The position numbers and the translations under genes were made by a program. This document shows, one piece after another, positions 1 to 10,650 of a stretch of DNA of 64,000 nucleotides. Location: positions 8,700,450-8,764,449 of the forward strand of contig OZ024740.1 of assembly GCA_964016885.1 (NCBI GenBank). The letters run 5' to 3'. The notes beneath the pieces were generated by a model. It was not told the DNA's origin. It saw nothing but the letters and a program-made list of their open reading frames with translations, and did not search any database. This DNA comes from Eledone cirrhosa. Taxonomy: Eukaryota; Mollusca; Cephalopoda; Octopoda; Eledonidae. Numbering within the stretch: position 1 is the stretch's first letter; the number at the start of each line of letters is the position of its first letter.

Positions 1-117
1 TTCTATTGGTATGTCCGTTTCGATTGGTATGTCAGTTTCTATAGGTATATCAGTTTCGATTGGTATGTTAGGTTCTATTGGTATGTCAGTTTCGATTAGT
101 ATATCAGTTTCGATTGG

Positions 118-136
118 TATGTTAGTCCTCGAGTTG
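118..136 (+). repeat. 19-bp variant unit (first of several dozen)
   Basis: TATGTTAGTCCTCGAGTTG replaces a normal 18-bp unit. It is one base longer, so it moves every reading frame by one. On the minus strand its TTA gives a TAA stop to the (PIETDI)n frame. Close relatives, mostly TATGTTAGTCCTCGATTTG, recur across the whole window, for example near 501, 2765, 3110, 3528, 5670, 12193, 17337, 25643, 35876, 42467 and 53225. They are useful markers for the higher-order structure. Confidence 0.9.
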
Positions 137-1510
137 TATGTCAGTTTCTATTGGTAAATCAGTTTCAATTGGTATGTCAGTTTCGATTAGTATATCAGTT
201 TCTATTGGTATGTCAGTTTCTATTGGTATATCAGTTTCGATTGGTATATCAGTTTCGATTGGTATGTCAATTTCGATTGGTATGACAGTTTTGATTGGTA
301 TATCAGATTCCACTGGTATATCACTTTCTATTGGTATATCAGTTTCTATTAGTATATCAGTTACTATTGGTATGTCAGTTTCGATTGGTATGTCAGTTTC
401 GATTGTTATGTCAGTTTCTATTGGTATATCAGTTTCGTTTGGTATGTCAGTTTCGATTACTATATCAGTTTCTGTTGGTATGTCAGTTTCGATTGGTATG
501 TTAGTCCTCGATTTGTATGTCAGTTTCTATTGGTATATCAGTTTCTATTGGTATGTCAGTTTCAATTGGTATGTCAGTTTCTATTGGTATGTCAGTTTCG
601 ATGAGTATATCAGTTTCTATTGGTATGTCAGTCTCTATTGGTATGTCAGTTTCGATGAGTATATCAGTTTCGATTGGTATGTCAGTTTCGATTGGTATAT
701 CAGTTTCGATTGGTATGTCAGTTTCGATTGGTATATCAGTTTTGAATGGTATTTCAATCTCCATTGGTATGTCAGTTTCGATTGGTATGTTAGTCCTCGA
801 TTTGTATGTTAGTTTCTATTGGTATATAAGTTTCTATTGCTATATCAGTTTCTATTGGTATATCAGTTTCTATTGGTATGTCAGTTTCTATTGGTATGTC
901 AGTTTCGATTGGTATGTCAATTTCGATTGGTATGTCAGTTTCGATTGGTATGTCAGTTTCGATTGGTATATCAGTTTCGATTGGTATGTCAATTTCGATT
1001 GGTATGTCAGTTTCGATTGGTATATCAGTTTCGAATGGTATTTCAATCTCGATTGGTATGCCAGTTTCAAATGGTATATCAGTTTCGATTAGTATGTCAG
1101 TTTCGATTGGTATATCAGTTTCTATTGGTATGTCATTGGTATATCAGTTTCGAATGGTATGTCAGACTTGATTGGTATATCAGTTTCGATTGGTATATCA
1201 GTTTCGATTGGTATGTCAGTTTCTATAGGTTTATCAGTTTCGATTGGTATGTTAGGTTCTATTGGTATGTCAGTTTCGATTAGTATATCAGTTTCTATTG
1301 GTATGTCAGTTTCTATTGCTATATCAGTTTCTATTGGTATGTCAGTTTCAATTCGTATGTCAGTTTCTAGTGGTATGTCAGTTTCAATTGGTATGTCAGT
1401 CTCTATTTGTATATCAGTTTCTATTGGTATATCAATTTCGATTGGTATGTCAGTTTCGATTGGTATGTCAGTTTCTATTGGTATGTCAGTTTCTATTAGT
1501 ATATCAGTTT

Positions 1511-2190
1511 CTGTTGGTATATCAGTTTCGATTGGCATATCAGTTTCGACTGGTATATCAGTTTCGATTGGTATATCAGTTTCGATTGGTATATCAGTTT
1601 CGATTGGCATATCAGTTTCGACTGGTATATCAGTTTCGATTGGTATATCAGTTTTTAATGGTATCTCAGTTTCTGTTGGTATATCAGTTTCGATTGGCAT
1701 ATCAGTTTCGACTGGTATATCAGTTTCGATTGGTATATCAGTTTCGATTGGTATATCAGTTTTTATTGGTATGTCAGTTTCTGTTGGTATATCAGTTTCG
1801 ATTGGCATATCAATTTCGACTGGTATATCAATTTCGATTGGTATATCAGTTTTTATTGGTATGTCAGTTTCTGTTGGTACATCAGTTTCGATTGGCATAT
1901 CAGTTTCGACTGGTATATCAGTTTCTATTGGTATATCAGTTTCGATTGGTATATCAGTTTTTATTGGTATGTCAGTTTCTGTTGGTATATCAGCTTCGAT
2001 TGGCATATCAGTTTCGACTGGTATATCAGTTTCGATTGGTATATCAGTTTCGATTGGTATATCAGTTTTTATCGGTATGTCAGTTTCTGTTGGTATATCA
2101 GTTTCGATTGGCATATCAGTTTCGACTGGTATATCAGCTTCGATTGGTATATCAGTTTCTATTGGTATATCAGTTTCTATAGGCATGTCA
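1511..2190 (+). repeat. 108-bp higher-order repeat (6 units of 18 bp)
   Basis: The rare variant CTGTTGGTA recurs at 1511, 1673, 1781, 1871, 1979 and 2087, giving steps of 162, 108, 90, 108 and 108 bp, all multiples of 18. Each block has a fixed order of GTTGG, ATTGGCATATC, GACTGG, one or more GATTGG, and TTTTTATTGG units. The same structure is found 12,950 bp downstream. Confidence 0.9.
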
Positions 2191-4103
2191 GTCTCTATTG
2201 GTATATCAGTTTCGATTGGTATGTCAGTTTCGAATGCTATGTCAGTTTCGTTTGGTATGTCAGTTTCGACTGGTATATCAGTTTCGAATGGAATTTCAAT
2301 CTCGATTGGTATGTGAGTTTCGATTGGTATGTGAGTTTCGATTAATATATCAGTTACTATTGGTATGTATGTTTCGATTGGTATGTCATTTTCGATTGTT
2401 ATGTCAGTGTCTATTGGTATATCAGTTTCGATTGGTATATCAGTTTCGATTGGTATATTAGTATCAATTGTTATGTCAATTTCAATTGGTATGTCAGTTT
2501 CGATTGGTATATCAGTTTCGAATGGTATTTCAATCTCGATTGGTATGTCAATTTCGATTGGTATGTCAGTTTCGATTGGTATATAAGTTTCTATTGCTAT
2601 ATCAGTTTCGATTGGTATGTCAGTTTCTATGGGTATATCAGTTTCGATTGGCATATCAGTTTCGATTGGTATATCAGTTTCGATTGGTATGTCAGTTTCT
2701 ATTGGTATGTCAGTTTCGATTGGTATGTCAGTTTCTATAGATATATCAGTTTCGATTGGTATGTTAGTCCTCGAGTTGTATGTCAGTTTCTATTGGTATA
2801 TCAGTTTCGATAGGTATGTCAGTTTCGATTAGTATATCAGTTTATATTGGTATGTCAGTTTCTATTGGTATGTCAGTTTTGATTGGTATATCAGATTCGA
2901 CTGGTATATTACTTTCTATTGTTATATCAGTTTCTACTGGTATGTCAGTCTCAATTGGTATGTCAGTTTCGATTGGTATGTTAGATTCAATTTTTATTTC
3001 AGTTTCAATTGGTATGTCAGTTTCGATTGGTATATCAGTTTTCGATTGGTATGTCAGTTTCAATTAGTATATCAGTTTCTATTGGTATATCAGTTTCGAT
3101 TGGTATGTTAGTCCTCGATTTGTATGTCAGTTTCTATTGGTATATCAGTTTCGATTGGTATGTCAGTTTCGATTAGTATATCAGTTTCTATTGGTATGTC
3201 AGTTTCTATTGGTATATTAGTATCGATTGGTATGTCAATTTCAAATGGTATGTCAGTTTCGATTGTATATCAGTTTCGATTAGTATATCAGTTTCTATTG
3301 GTATATCAGTTTCGATTGGTACATTAGTTTCTATTGGTATGTCAGTTTCTATTAGTATATCAGTTTCGATTGGTATATCAGTTTCGATTAGTATATCAGT
3401 TTCGATTGCTATGTCAGTTTCTATTAGTATATCAGTTTCGATTGGTATATCAGTTTCGATTGGTATGTCAGTTTCTATTGGTATATCAGTTTCTATTGGT
3501 ATGTCCGTTTCGATTGGTATGTTAGTCCTCGATTTGTATGTCAGATTCTATTGGTATATCAGTTTCGATTGGTATGTCAGTTTCGATTAGTATATCAGTT
3601 TCTATTGGTATGTCAGTTTCTATTGGTATATCAGTTTCGATTTGTATGTCAATTTTGATTGGCATGTCAGTTTCGATTGGTATATCAGATTCGACTGGTA
3701 TATCACTTTCTATTGCTATATCAGTTTCTATTGGTATGTCAGTTTCAATTGGTATGTCAGTTTCTATTGGTATATCAGTTTCGATTGGTATGTCACTTTC
3801 TATTGGTATGTCAGTTTCTATTAGTATATCAGTTTCTATTGGTATGTCAGTCTCTATTGGTATATCAGTTTCGATTGGTATGTCAGTTTCGATTGGTATA
3901 TCAGTTTCTATTGGTATATCAGTTTCGATTCGTATGTCAGTTTCGACTGGTATGTCAGTTTCTATTGGTGTGTCAGTTTCGATGAGTATTTAGCAGTAAT
4001 TAGTTATAGATGTTATCGCCACTTTAGCAGGGTGGTAGAATCAGTGGTCGTTAGTTGCCAGTGTGGTAAGTGATAGTATCCTCGTTGGATTAGACATAGA
4101 CGT

Positions 4104-4118
4104 GAGGGAAGGTCCCTC
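4104..4118. other. Short perfect inverted repeat
   Basis: GAGGGA and TCCCTC arms are separated by the 3-base loop AGG. The hairpin is also present in the second island copy. There is no sign that it is a terminator, and its role is unknown. Confidence 0.5.
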
Positions 4119-4303
4119 GATCTATTTACCATCTATTTACAATATTCCTTTCGTCAGGTCGCCAATTCCAGCATCATGGATTAAAGATGCCATTGAGACA
4201 CGAGTAACATAATAACGACTTCAACCGCAGTAATTAGAGATGAAAAGTTTGTTTATTTATATGGTTGAAATTACAGATAAAAAGAGGTTACAAAAGGGAA
4301 TGT

Positions 4304-4344
4304 GCCATTGCGCCGTTTAGCCGGCGAGGCTAGTGGTGCAATAT
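4304..4344. other. Imperfect hairpin in the non-array island
   Basis: An outer arm CATTGCGCC pairs with GGTGCAATA (one G-T pair), and an inner arm TAGCC pairs with GGCTA around a GGCGA loop. It lies inside the 317 bp missing from the second island copy. A decayed structural-RNA-like or transposon end is possible, but nothing identifies it. Confidence 0.45.
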
Positions 4345-4535
4345 CTCACTGTTACATTATGCGTGTTGCTGGCTCGAAGTTTCTGGTACAAGAGCGAGAT
4401 TCTTCAAATCTTTGCGGTGAATTTCTTCCTCAGGGCGCGTAGGGATACATCCTCTTCTACTGGCGCTGATTGGCTGAACTGAGCCAAATCACGCACAGAG
4501 AATGTATGTGAGCCCGCGGAATGTAGGTCACTACA

Positions 4536-6905
4536 AGTATATCAGTTTCTATTGGTATGTCAGTCTCTATTGGTATATCAGTTTCGATTGGTATGTCAGT
4601 TTCGATTGGTATGTCAGTTACTATTGGTATAGCAGTTTCGATTGTTATGTCATTTTCGATTGGTATATCAGTTTCAATTGGTATATCAGTTTCAATTGGT
4701 ATGTCAGTTTCTATTGGTATGTCAGTTTCGATTAGTATATCCGCTTCTATTGGTATGTCAGTTTTATTGGTATGTTAGTCCTCGATTTGTATGTCAGTTT
4801 CTATTGGTATATCAGTTTCGATTGGTTTGTCAGTTTCAATTAGTACATCAGTTTCTATTGGTATGTAAGTTTCTATTGGTATATCAGTTTCGATTGGCAT
4901 ATCAGTTTCGATTGGTATATCAGTTTCGATTTGTATGTCAATTTCGATTGGTATGTCAGTTTCGATTGGTATATCAGATTCGACTGGTATATCACTTTCT
5001 ATTGCTATATCAGTTTCTATTGGTATGTCAGTTTCAATTGGTATGTCAGTTTCAATTGGTATGTCAGTTTCGATGAGTATATCAGTTTCTATTGATATGT
5101 CAGTCTCTATTGGTATATCAGTTTTGATTGGTATGTCAGTTTCGATTGGTATATCAGTTTCGATTGGTATGTCAGTTTCGATTGGTATATCAGTTTCGAA
5201 TGGTATTTCAATCTCAATTGGTATGTCAGTTTCGATCGGTATGTTAGTCCTCGATTTGTATGTTAGTTTCTATTGATATATCAGTTTCGATTGGTATGTC
5301 AGTTTTAATTAGTATATCAGTTTCTATTGGTATGTTAGTTTCTATTGGTATGTCAGACTCGAATGGTATATCAGTTTCGATTGGTATATCAGTTTCGATT
5401 GGTATGTCAGTTTCTATTGGTATATCAGTTTCGATTAGTAAGTCAGTTTCTATTGGTATATCAGTTTCGATTGGTATATCAGTTTCTATTGGTATGTCAT
5501 TGGTATATCAGTTTTGAATGGTATGTCAGACTCGATTGGTATATCAGTTTCGATTGGTATATCAGTTTCGATTGGTATATCAGTTTCTATAGGTATATCA
5601 GTTTCGATTGGTTTGTTAGGTTCTATTGGTATGTCAGTTTCGATTAGTATGTCAGTTTCGATTGGTATGTTAGTCCTCGAGTTGTATGTCAGTTTCTATT
5701 GGTATATCAGTTTCGATTGGTATGTCAGTTTCGATTAGTATATCAGTTTCTATTGGTATGTCAGTTTCTATTGGTATGTCAGTTTTGATTGGTATATCAG
5801 ATTCGACTGGTATATCACTTTCTATTGCTATATCAGTTTCTATTGGTATGTCAGTTTCAATTGGTATGTCAATTTCTATTGGTATATCAGTTTTGATTGG
5901 TATGTCAGTTTCGATTGGTATATCACTTTCTATTGCTATATCAGTTTCTATTGGTATGTCAGTTTCAATTGGTATGTCAGTTTCTATTGGTATATCAGTT
6001 TTGATTGGTATGTCAGTTTCTATTGGTATATCAGTTTCGATTGGTATATCAGTTTCGATTTGTATGTCAATTTTGATTGGCATGTCAGTTTCGATTGGTA
6101 TATCAGATTCGACTGGTATATCACTTTCTATTGCTATATCAGTTTCTATTGGTATGTCAGTTTCAATTGGTATGTCAGTTTCTATTGGTATATCAGGTTC
6201 GATTGGTATGTCAGTTTCTATTGGTATGTCAGTTTCTATTAGTATATCAGTTTCTATTGGTATGTCAGTCTCTATTGGTATATCAGTTTCTATTGGTATG
6301 TCAGTTTCGATTGGTATATCAGTTTCTATTGGTATATCAGTTTCGATAGGTATGTAAGTTTCTATTGGTATATCAGTTTCGATTGGTATGTCAGTTTCGA
6401 TTAGTATATCAGTTTCTATTGGTACGTCAGTTACTATTGGTATATCAGATTCGACTGGTATATCACTTTCTATTGCTATATCAGTTTCTATTGGTATGTC
6501 AGTTTCTATTAGTATATTAGTTTCTATTGGTATGTCAGTCTCTGTTGGTATATCAGTTTCGATTGGTATGTCAGTTTCGATTGGTATATCAGTTTCTATT
6601 GGTATATCAGTTTCTAATGCTATGTCCGTTTCGATTGGTATATCAGTTTCTATTGATATGTCAGTTTCGATTGGTATGTTAGTCCTCGATTTGTATGTCA
6701 GTTTCTATTGGTATATCAGTTTCGATTGGTATGTCAATTTCGTTTGGTATGTCAGTTTCGATTGCTATATCAGATTCGACTGGTATATGATTTTTCTATT
6801 GCTATATCAGTTTCTATTGGTATGTCAGTTTCGATTGGTATGTCAGTTTCTATTGTTATGTCAGTCTCTATTGGTATATCAGTTTCGAAAGGTATGTCAG
6901 TTTCG
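4536..6905 (+). repeat. 18-bp minisatellite array, segment 2
   Basis: The array resumes in the same orientation. Marker variants include GATTCGACTGG followed by CACTTTCTATTGCTATATC (near 4978, 5800, 6110, 6452 and 6775), the truncated 11-bp unit TATGTCATTGG near 5499, and 19-bp units near 4778, 5246, 5670 and 6678. It ends at TATGTCAGTTTCG, where RTE element 1 begins. Relative to its downstream copy it carries a 108-bp (6-unit) extra block near 5880-5990. Confidence 0.96.
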
Positions 6906-7020
6906 CTAACAAGTCAACACCCCTCCCTCCCGCCCCCACAAACCACCATTATTATTACCTGGACCAATCATAAGCCAGAGGCCTATACTATCGTTTACCT
7001 GGTCGCCTTCGATATGTAGG

Positions 7021-10000
7021 ATGGTAGGACTACGGAGTTCCGGAGAGTTGAAGAGAGAAAAATCTGGACGCTCAGCGATAATGCCAAAGTTAAAGACAAA
7101 CACACCTCGGGGACGAAAATGCGAGCATGCCTCTTTGTTTCGGCCGCGGATGGCTAACATAACCCCATCTCCCCCCGCTTCCCACCTTTCCAACCCCCCA
7201 AACGCAATCCAAAACTTCAGATTTGGTACCTTGAATGTAGGCACCTTAAAGGGTCGCTCTAACGAGGTTGTAGAAATGCTTGAACGTAAGGAGGTCGATG
7301 TTTGTTGTATTCAAGAGACCAGGTTGAGGGGTGGATCTGCTAGATACATTGTGGGTAGAAAACGATGCTATAAGCTTTTCTGGGTGGGAAAGGACAATGG
7401 GCTGGGTGGAGTAGGAATCATGGTAGCAGAAAAGTGGGCAGATAAGATAATAGACGTAAATAGAGTGAACGACAGAATAATTAAAATAAGACTTGTCCTC
7501 AATAGAACTACGGTGACAGTAATATCCGCGTACGCACCCCAATCCGGACTGCCCAGCACTATAAAAGACAGATTCTATGAGACACTGATGCTCACTACCT
7601 CCCAAATAACAGACAGTGACTATAGAATTATTGCAGGCGACCTAAACGGTCACGTTGGACAACATTGTGACGGCTACAACGAAATCCATGGAGGCTATGG
7701 GTTTGGTACTAGAAATGAGGAAGGCTCCAGAATCCTGGAATTCTGTGATGCAAATAACCTAACTATCTGTAACACTAACTTAAAAAAACGTGACAATCAC
7801 CTGATCACCTACAGATCAGGGGAACATACTAGCCAGGTAGATTATATCCTTACCAGAAGACGTGACAGAGTGTCTGTTGTAAACACTAAATCCCTCCCCC
7901 ATGAAGAATGCACCTCCCAACATAGACTGATAATTAGCGACCTCACAGTCAGGACGAGACGTACTCGACAGCAGAAGAGGACTATCCTCAGGAGAAAAAT
8001 ATGGAAGCTAAAGGACCCCACAGCCAGAAATAAATTTCAAAGCATATTACTTGATGCTTTCGACAGTAAGGAAGAACATTTAGTGTTGGACAATATAGAG
8101 GGACAGTGGGAATTTCTGAAAGCAAACCTGCTGATGGCGACAGACGAAGTCTGTGGCTGGAGGAGGCCTGTAGGCAGGAGGAGAGTAACATGGTGGTGGA
8201 ACAGTAAGGTGGAGGGGTCAATTAAGGCCAAAAAGCAGGCTTGGAAAATATGGCGGGATGGGGGAAGTAGAGAAGACTATCAAGTGGCCAGGAGGGAAGC
8301 TAGGAGACAAGTGTACTTAGCAAGAAGGGAAGCTGAGGAAAGAAAGTTCAAGCATGTTCTACAACGCGAGGACCAAAAACGTGAGGTGTTCAGGATTGCT
8401 AGGCAATGCGTCAAGGAAAACCATGATATTGTTGGGGAGAAGTGTGTACTTAACGATGATGGCATACTTGCCATCACCGACGCTGATAAGAAGGTAGTTT
8501 GGAAGTGTCACTATGAAAGGCTACTAAATGAGGAGAATAAATGGGAGAAAGACAGTCTCCCCCACATCGACCCAATAGAGGGACCAGCAGTGTTAGTCGA
8601 GGGGAGTATAATAAGTAAGGCAATCAAGGATATGAAGACGGGTAAGGCGGCTGGGCCTTCGGAAATAGTTGCTGAGATGCTGAAGGCATCTGGCACGGTG
8701 GGACACACCATGGTCACCCGCATAGTTAACCAAGTCGTACAGAATGGGGTTGTTCCGAAGGACTGGCATAGCAGCATCATCGTTAACTGTTATAAGGGTA
8801 AAGGAGACGCCCTAGATAGGAGTAACTATAGAGGCATTAAATTAATCGACCAGGTCATGAAGGTCACGGAAAAAGTAATAGCACAACTAATCAGAGAGAG
8901 AATTGACCTAGATGAAATGCAGTTCGGGTTTGTGTCAGGCAAAAGTACCACAGACGCTCTTTTCATTGTACGACAACTACAGGAGAAGTACCTATCTAAG
9001 GTAAACCCCTCTACTTAGCTTTTGTCGACTTGGAGAAAGCCTTCGACAGAGTCCCCCGCTCCATTATCTGGTGGGCTCTTAAAAAACTAGGCGTTGACGA
9101 ATGGCTTGTGAGAGCTATAGAAGCCATGTATAAAGAAACAGTCAGCAAGGTTAGAATTAACAACGAATATAGTGAAGAGTTTAGTGTAAAAGTTGGCGTC
9201 CATCAGGGCTTTGTTCTCAGCCCCCTACTATTTATTATTGCCCTTCAGGCTATAACAGAGGAGTTCAAGACCGGCTGCCCATTGGAACTCCTATACGCAG
9301 ACGACCTGACACTCATAGCGGAATCAATGGCCGAGCTAGAGAAGAAATTCCAAACATGGAAGCACGGCCTAGAATCAAAAGGACTTAAAATTAACCTGGC
9401 TAAGACTAAAGTTCTAGTTTGTAGGAAAGAAAATAAGGCGGCGGTCCCTACTGGGAAATGGTCGTGCTCGGTGTGTAGGAAAGGCGTATGTAGAAACTCC
9501 ATTTTATGTCCTAAATGCAAAGTATGGGTGCATAAAAGATGTAGTGGGATCACAGGTAAGCTAACTAAGAACATAGATTTTACATGTGGCCAGTGCTCTG
9601 GTGCAATAAGTAGCAGCAAGTGCCCACAAAATACTAGCTCTTTCAATTGCGCAGAGGGTTCTATAGAAATAGTGGACAGCTTCCATTACCTGGGTGATAA
9701 AATCAACAGTGGGGGAGGGTGCTCTGAAAGTACTGTAGCTAGAGTCAGAACTGGTTGGAAAAAGTTCAGAGAGCTTATACCACTATTTTGCTGCTAAAGG
9801 GTTCTCCCTAAAAATGAAAGGCAGGTTGTACGATGCCTGCATACGAACAGCAATGTTGCATGGCAGTAAGACCTGGGCATTGTGTGCAGAGGATATACGC
9901 AGACTAGAGAGGAACGAAGCTTGCATGCTCCGCTGGATGTGTAACAGTAATATACGTGAACGGCAAAGCATGAACGAACTAAGGAAGGAATTAGAAATAA

Positions 10001-10251
10001 GAGGGATCAGATGTTGTTTACTCGAGAGAAGGCTACATTGGTATGGACACGTGATGCGCATGAAAGTTGATAGCTATATAACAAAGTGCAGGGCAATAAA
10101 GATAGACTGTAGCCACGGAATAGGCAGACCTAGAAAAACCTGGGACGAGCTGATAAACTCCGACATCACACACTTACACCTCTCCAAGACAATGTCACTG
10201 GACCGAGACCATTGGCGGTACTCAGTAACAGAGAAGACGCGTCTTACCTAA
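7021..10251 (+). pseudogene. RTE endonuclease-reverse transcriptase polyprotein, frameshifted
   Basis: It would encode the enzyme that nicks target DNA and copies the LINE RNA. Part 1 (7021-9018) holds an APE-type endonuclease: N72 in TLNVGTLKGR, E99 in CIQET, D207 and N209 in AGDLNG, D274 in QVDYIL and H301 in SQHRL. The start of the RT follows, from about residue 530. Near 9003-9010 one base is missing compared with element 2, so translation stops at 9018. Part 2 (about 9016-9797) continues with FVDLEKAFD, YADD near 9294 and a C4HC3 PHD-like finger at 9465-9597. An extra base near 9790 (ATTTTGCTGC against ATTAGCTGC in sister copies) breaks it again. Part 3 (9814-10251) is the conserved C-terminal region with WYGHVMRM and GRPRKTW. 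The RT motif QGSVLSP reads QGFVLSP, an S-to-F change at a conserved site. The total of about 1,075 codons fits a full RTE ORF. The start codon is uncertain; 7021 and 7081 are both possible. Confidence 0.9.
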
Positions 10252-10628
10252 ATACATAGTAAAACCTACTACAGCCAGTAGGCATCTCTAACAAAATACC
10301 CGCCCCCCCCGTCCCACCACCCCCACCCCATCCACACCACCCCGTTCTATGTAAAGTTATTTTGTTGCCACACCATCCAGGCCGAAACAAATGAGATCGT
10401 GTAGGTGTCACGACAAAAAAACACACAGTCCACGCTGTAATGTGGCAGTGTAGGCAACACGGTAAAAACCTCCCAGACCCACACTGTAAATGTGGTTGGT
10501 GTTAGGAAGGGCATCCAACTGTAGAAAACCTGCCAGACAGTCCTATGCGAGCAACACAATCACTCTTGCCTCAAGTGGGACTACCCCCGTCCAAACCCAT
10601 GCAATCGTGGAACACGGACGTTAAACGT
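10252..10628 (+). other. 3' UTR of RTE element 1
   Basis: Non-coding sequence after the stop codon. It contains a strongly C-rich stretch at 10299-10344, then paired short motifs around CACACTGTAAATGTGG, then the SINE-like tail module. The same order is found in all five LINE copies, which supports a single subfamily. Confidence 0.85.
10299..10344 (-). other. G-rich (possible G-quadruplex) tract on the antisense strand
   Basis: The sense strand has runs of C (8, 3, 5, 4 and 4 long) with short spacers, so the opposite strand has at least four G runs of 3 or more. Equivalent tracts occur in the other LINE copies. Confidence 0.6.
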
Positions 10629-10650
10629 TGATGATGATGATGATGATGAT
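10491..10650 (+). repeat. LINE 3' tail module resembling cephalopod SINE tails
   Basis: It contains GTTGGTGTTAGGAAGGGCA, then CAACTGTAGAAA, CCAAACCCATGCAATCGTGG and CGGACGTTAAACG, and ends in (GAT)n. I recognise this order from highly abundant cephalopod SINEs ending in GAT/ATG microsatellites. A shared tail is what lets a SINE borrow the LINE's reverse transcriptase. Confidence 0.75.

Larger units (their letters stand above)
1..3990 (+). repeat. 18-bp minisatellite array, segment 1
   Basis: Head-to-tail copies of an 18-bp unit, consensus TATRTCAGTTTCKATTGG, continue without inversion from the window edge. R alternates between G and A, and K is mostly G or T, with CpG-decay forms TTTTGATT and TTTCAATT. 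Occasional 17-, 19- and 11-bp units shift the phase. A 108-bp higher-order repeat lies at 1511-2190. The segment ends at GATGAGTAT, where non-array DNA begins. Long open frames on both strands here are by-products of the 18-nt period. No promoter, splice pattern or non-repetitive coding sequence was seen. Confidence 0.97.
3991..4535. other. Non-array island, copy 1 (unidentified)
   Basis: This is about 545 bp of ordinary-composition DNA inside the array. It begins TAGCAGTAATTAGTTATAG and ends before CAAGTATATCAG, where the array resumes. No open frame of note, no RT, integrase or transposase motif and no tRNA was seen. GCAGTAATTAG occurs twice, near 3993 and 4230. It holds two hairpins (4104-4118 and 4304-4344). 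It may be the original flank of an older array edge or a decayed mobile element; neither can be shown from sequence alone. A shorter copy is at 15804-16040. Confidence 0.8.
1511..6905 (+). repeat. Segmental copy A of the array
   Basis: This stretch, including the non-array island at 3991-4535, matches 14461-18464. The offset is 12,950 bp at 1511-2586, 11,813 at 3993-4210, 11,505 at 4531 and 11,559 at 6388-6905. The offset steps mark losses in the downstream copy: about 1.14 kb of array before the island and 317 bp inside it. Copy A is interrupted by RTE element 1 exactly at its last matching base. Confidence 0.85.
6906..10650 (+). mobile_element. RTE-clade LINE, nearly full length (element 1)
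   Basis: A non-LTR retrotransposon sits inside the array. It starts CTAACAAGTCAACACC, encodes an endonuclease/reverse-transcriptase polyprotein (7021-10251), has a C-rich 3' UTR, and ends in a tail of about seven GAT triplets. The 5' flank ends GTCAGTTTCG and the 3' flank starts GTCCGTTTCG, so a duplicated target of 10-12 bp with one mismatch is possible, but array periodicity prevents certainty. Array copies at 18464 and 19276 show the same left flank continuing without the element. It could not move by itself because its frame is broken twice. Confidence 0.93.

Noticed and set aside
1122..2654. 510-codon minus-strand (PIETDI)n frame annotated as a gene
   Set aside because: The silent pattern of polymorphism is worth testing, but common replacing changes, the lack of transcription signals and the simple periodic origin do not justify a CDS call.
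1..3990. CRISPR array
   Set aside because: There are no spacers: the units are directly adjacent, the repeat is 18 bp, and the context is eukaryotic with LINEs and no cas genes.
3991..4535. The island as a solo LTR
   Set aside because: No TG..CA ends with a flanking target duplication, polypurine tract or primer-binding site could be identified.
7246..7605. Minus-strand open frames inside LINE element 1 (also 7988-8221, 8511-8780, 9245-9646)
   Set aside because: They are shadows of the RTE coding strand with no recognisable domains.
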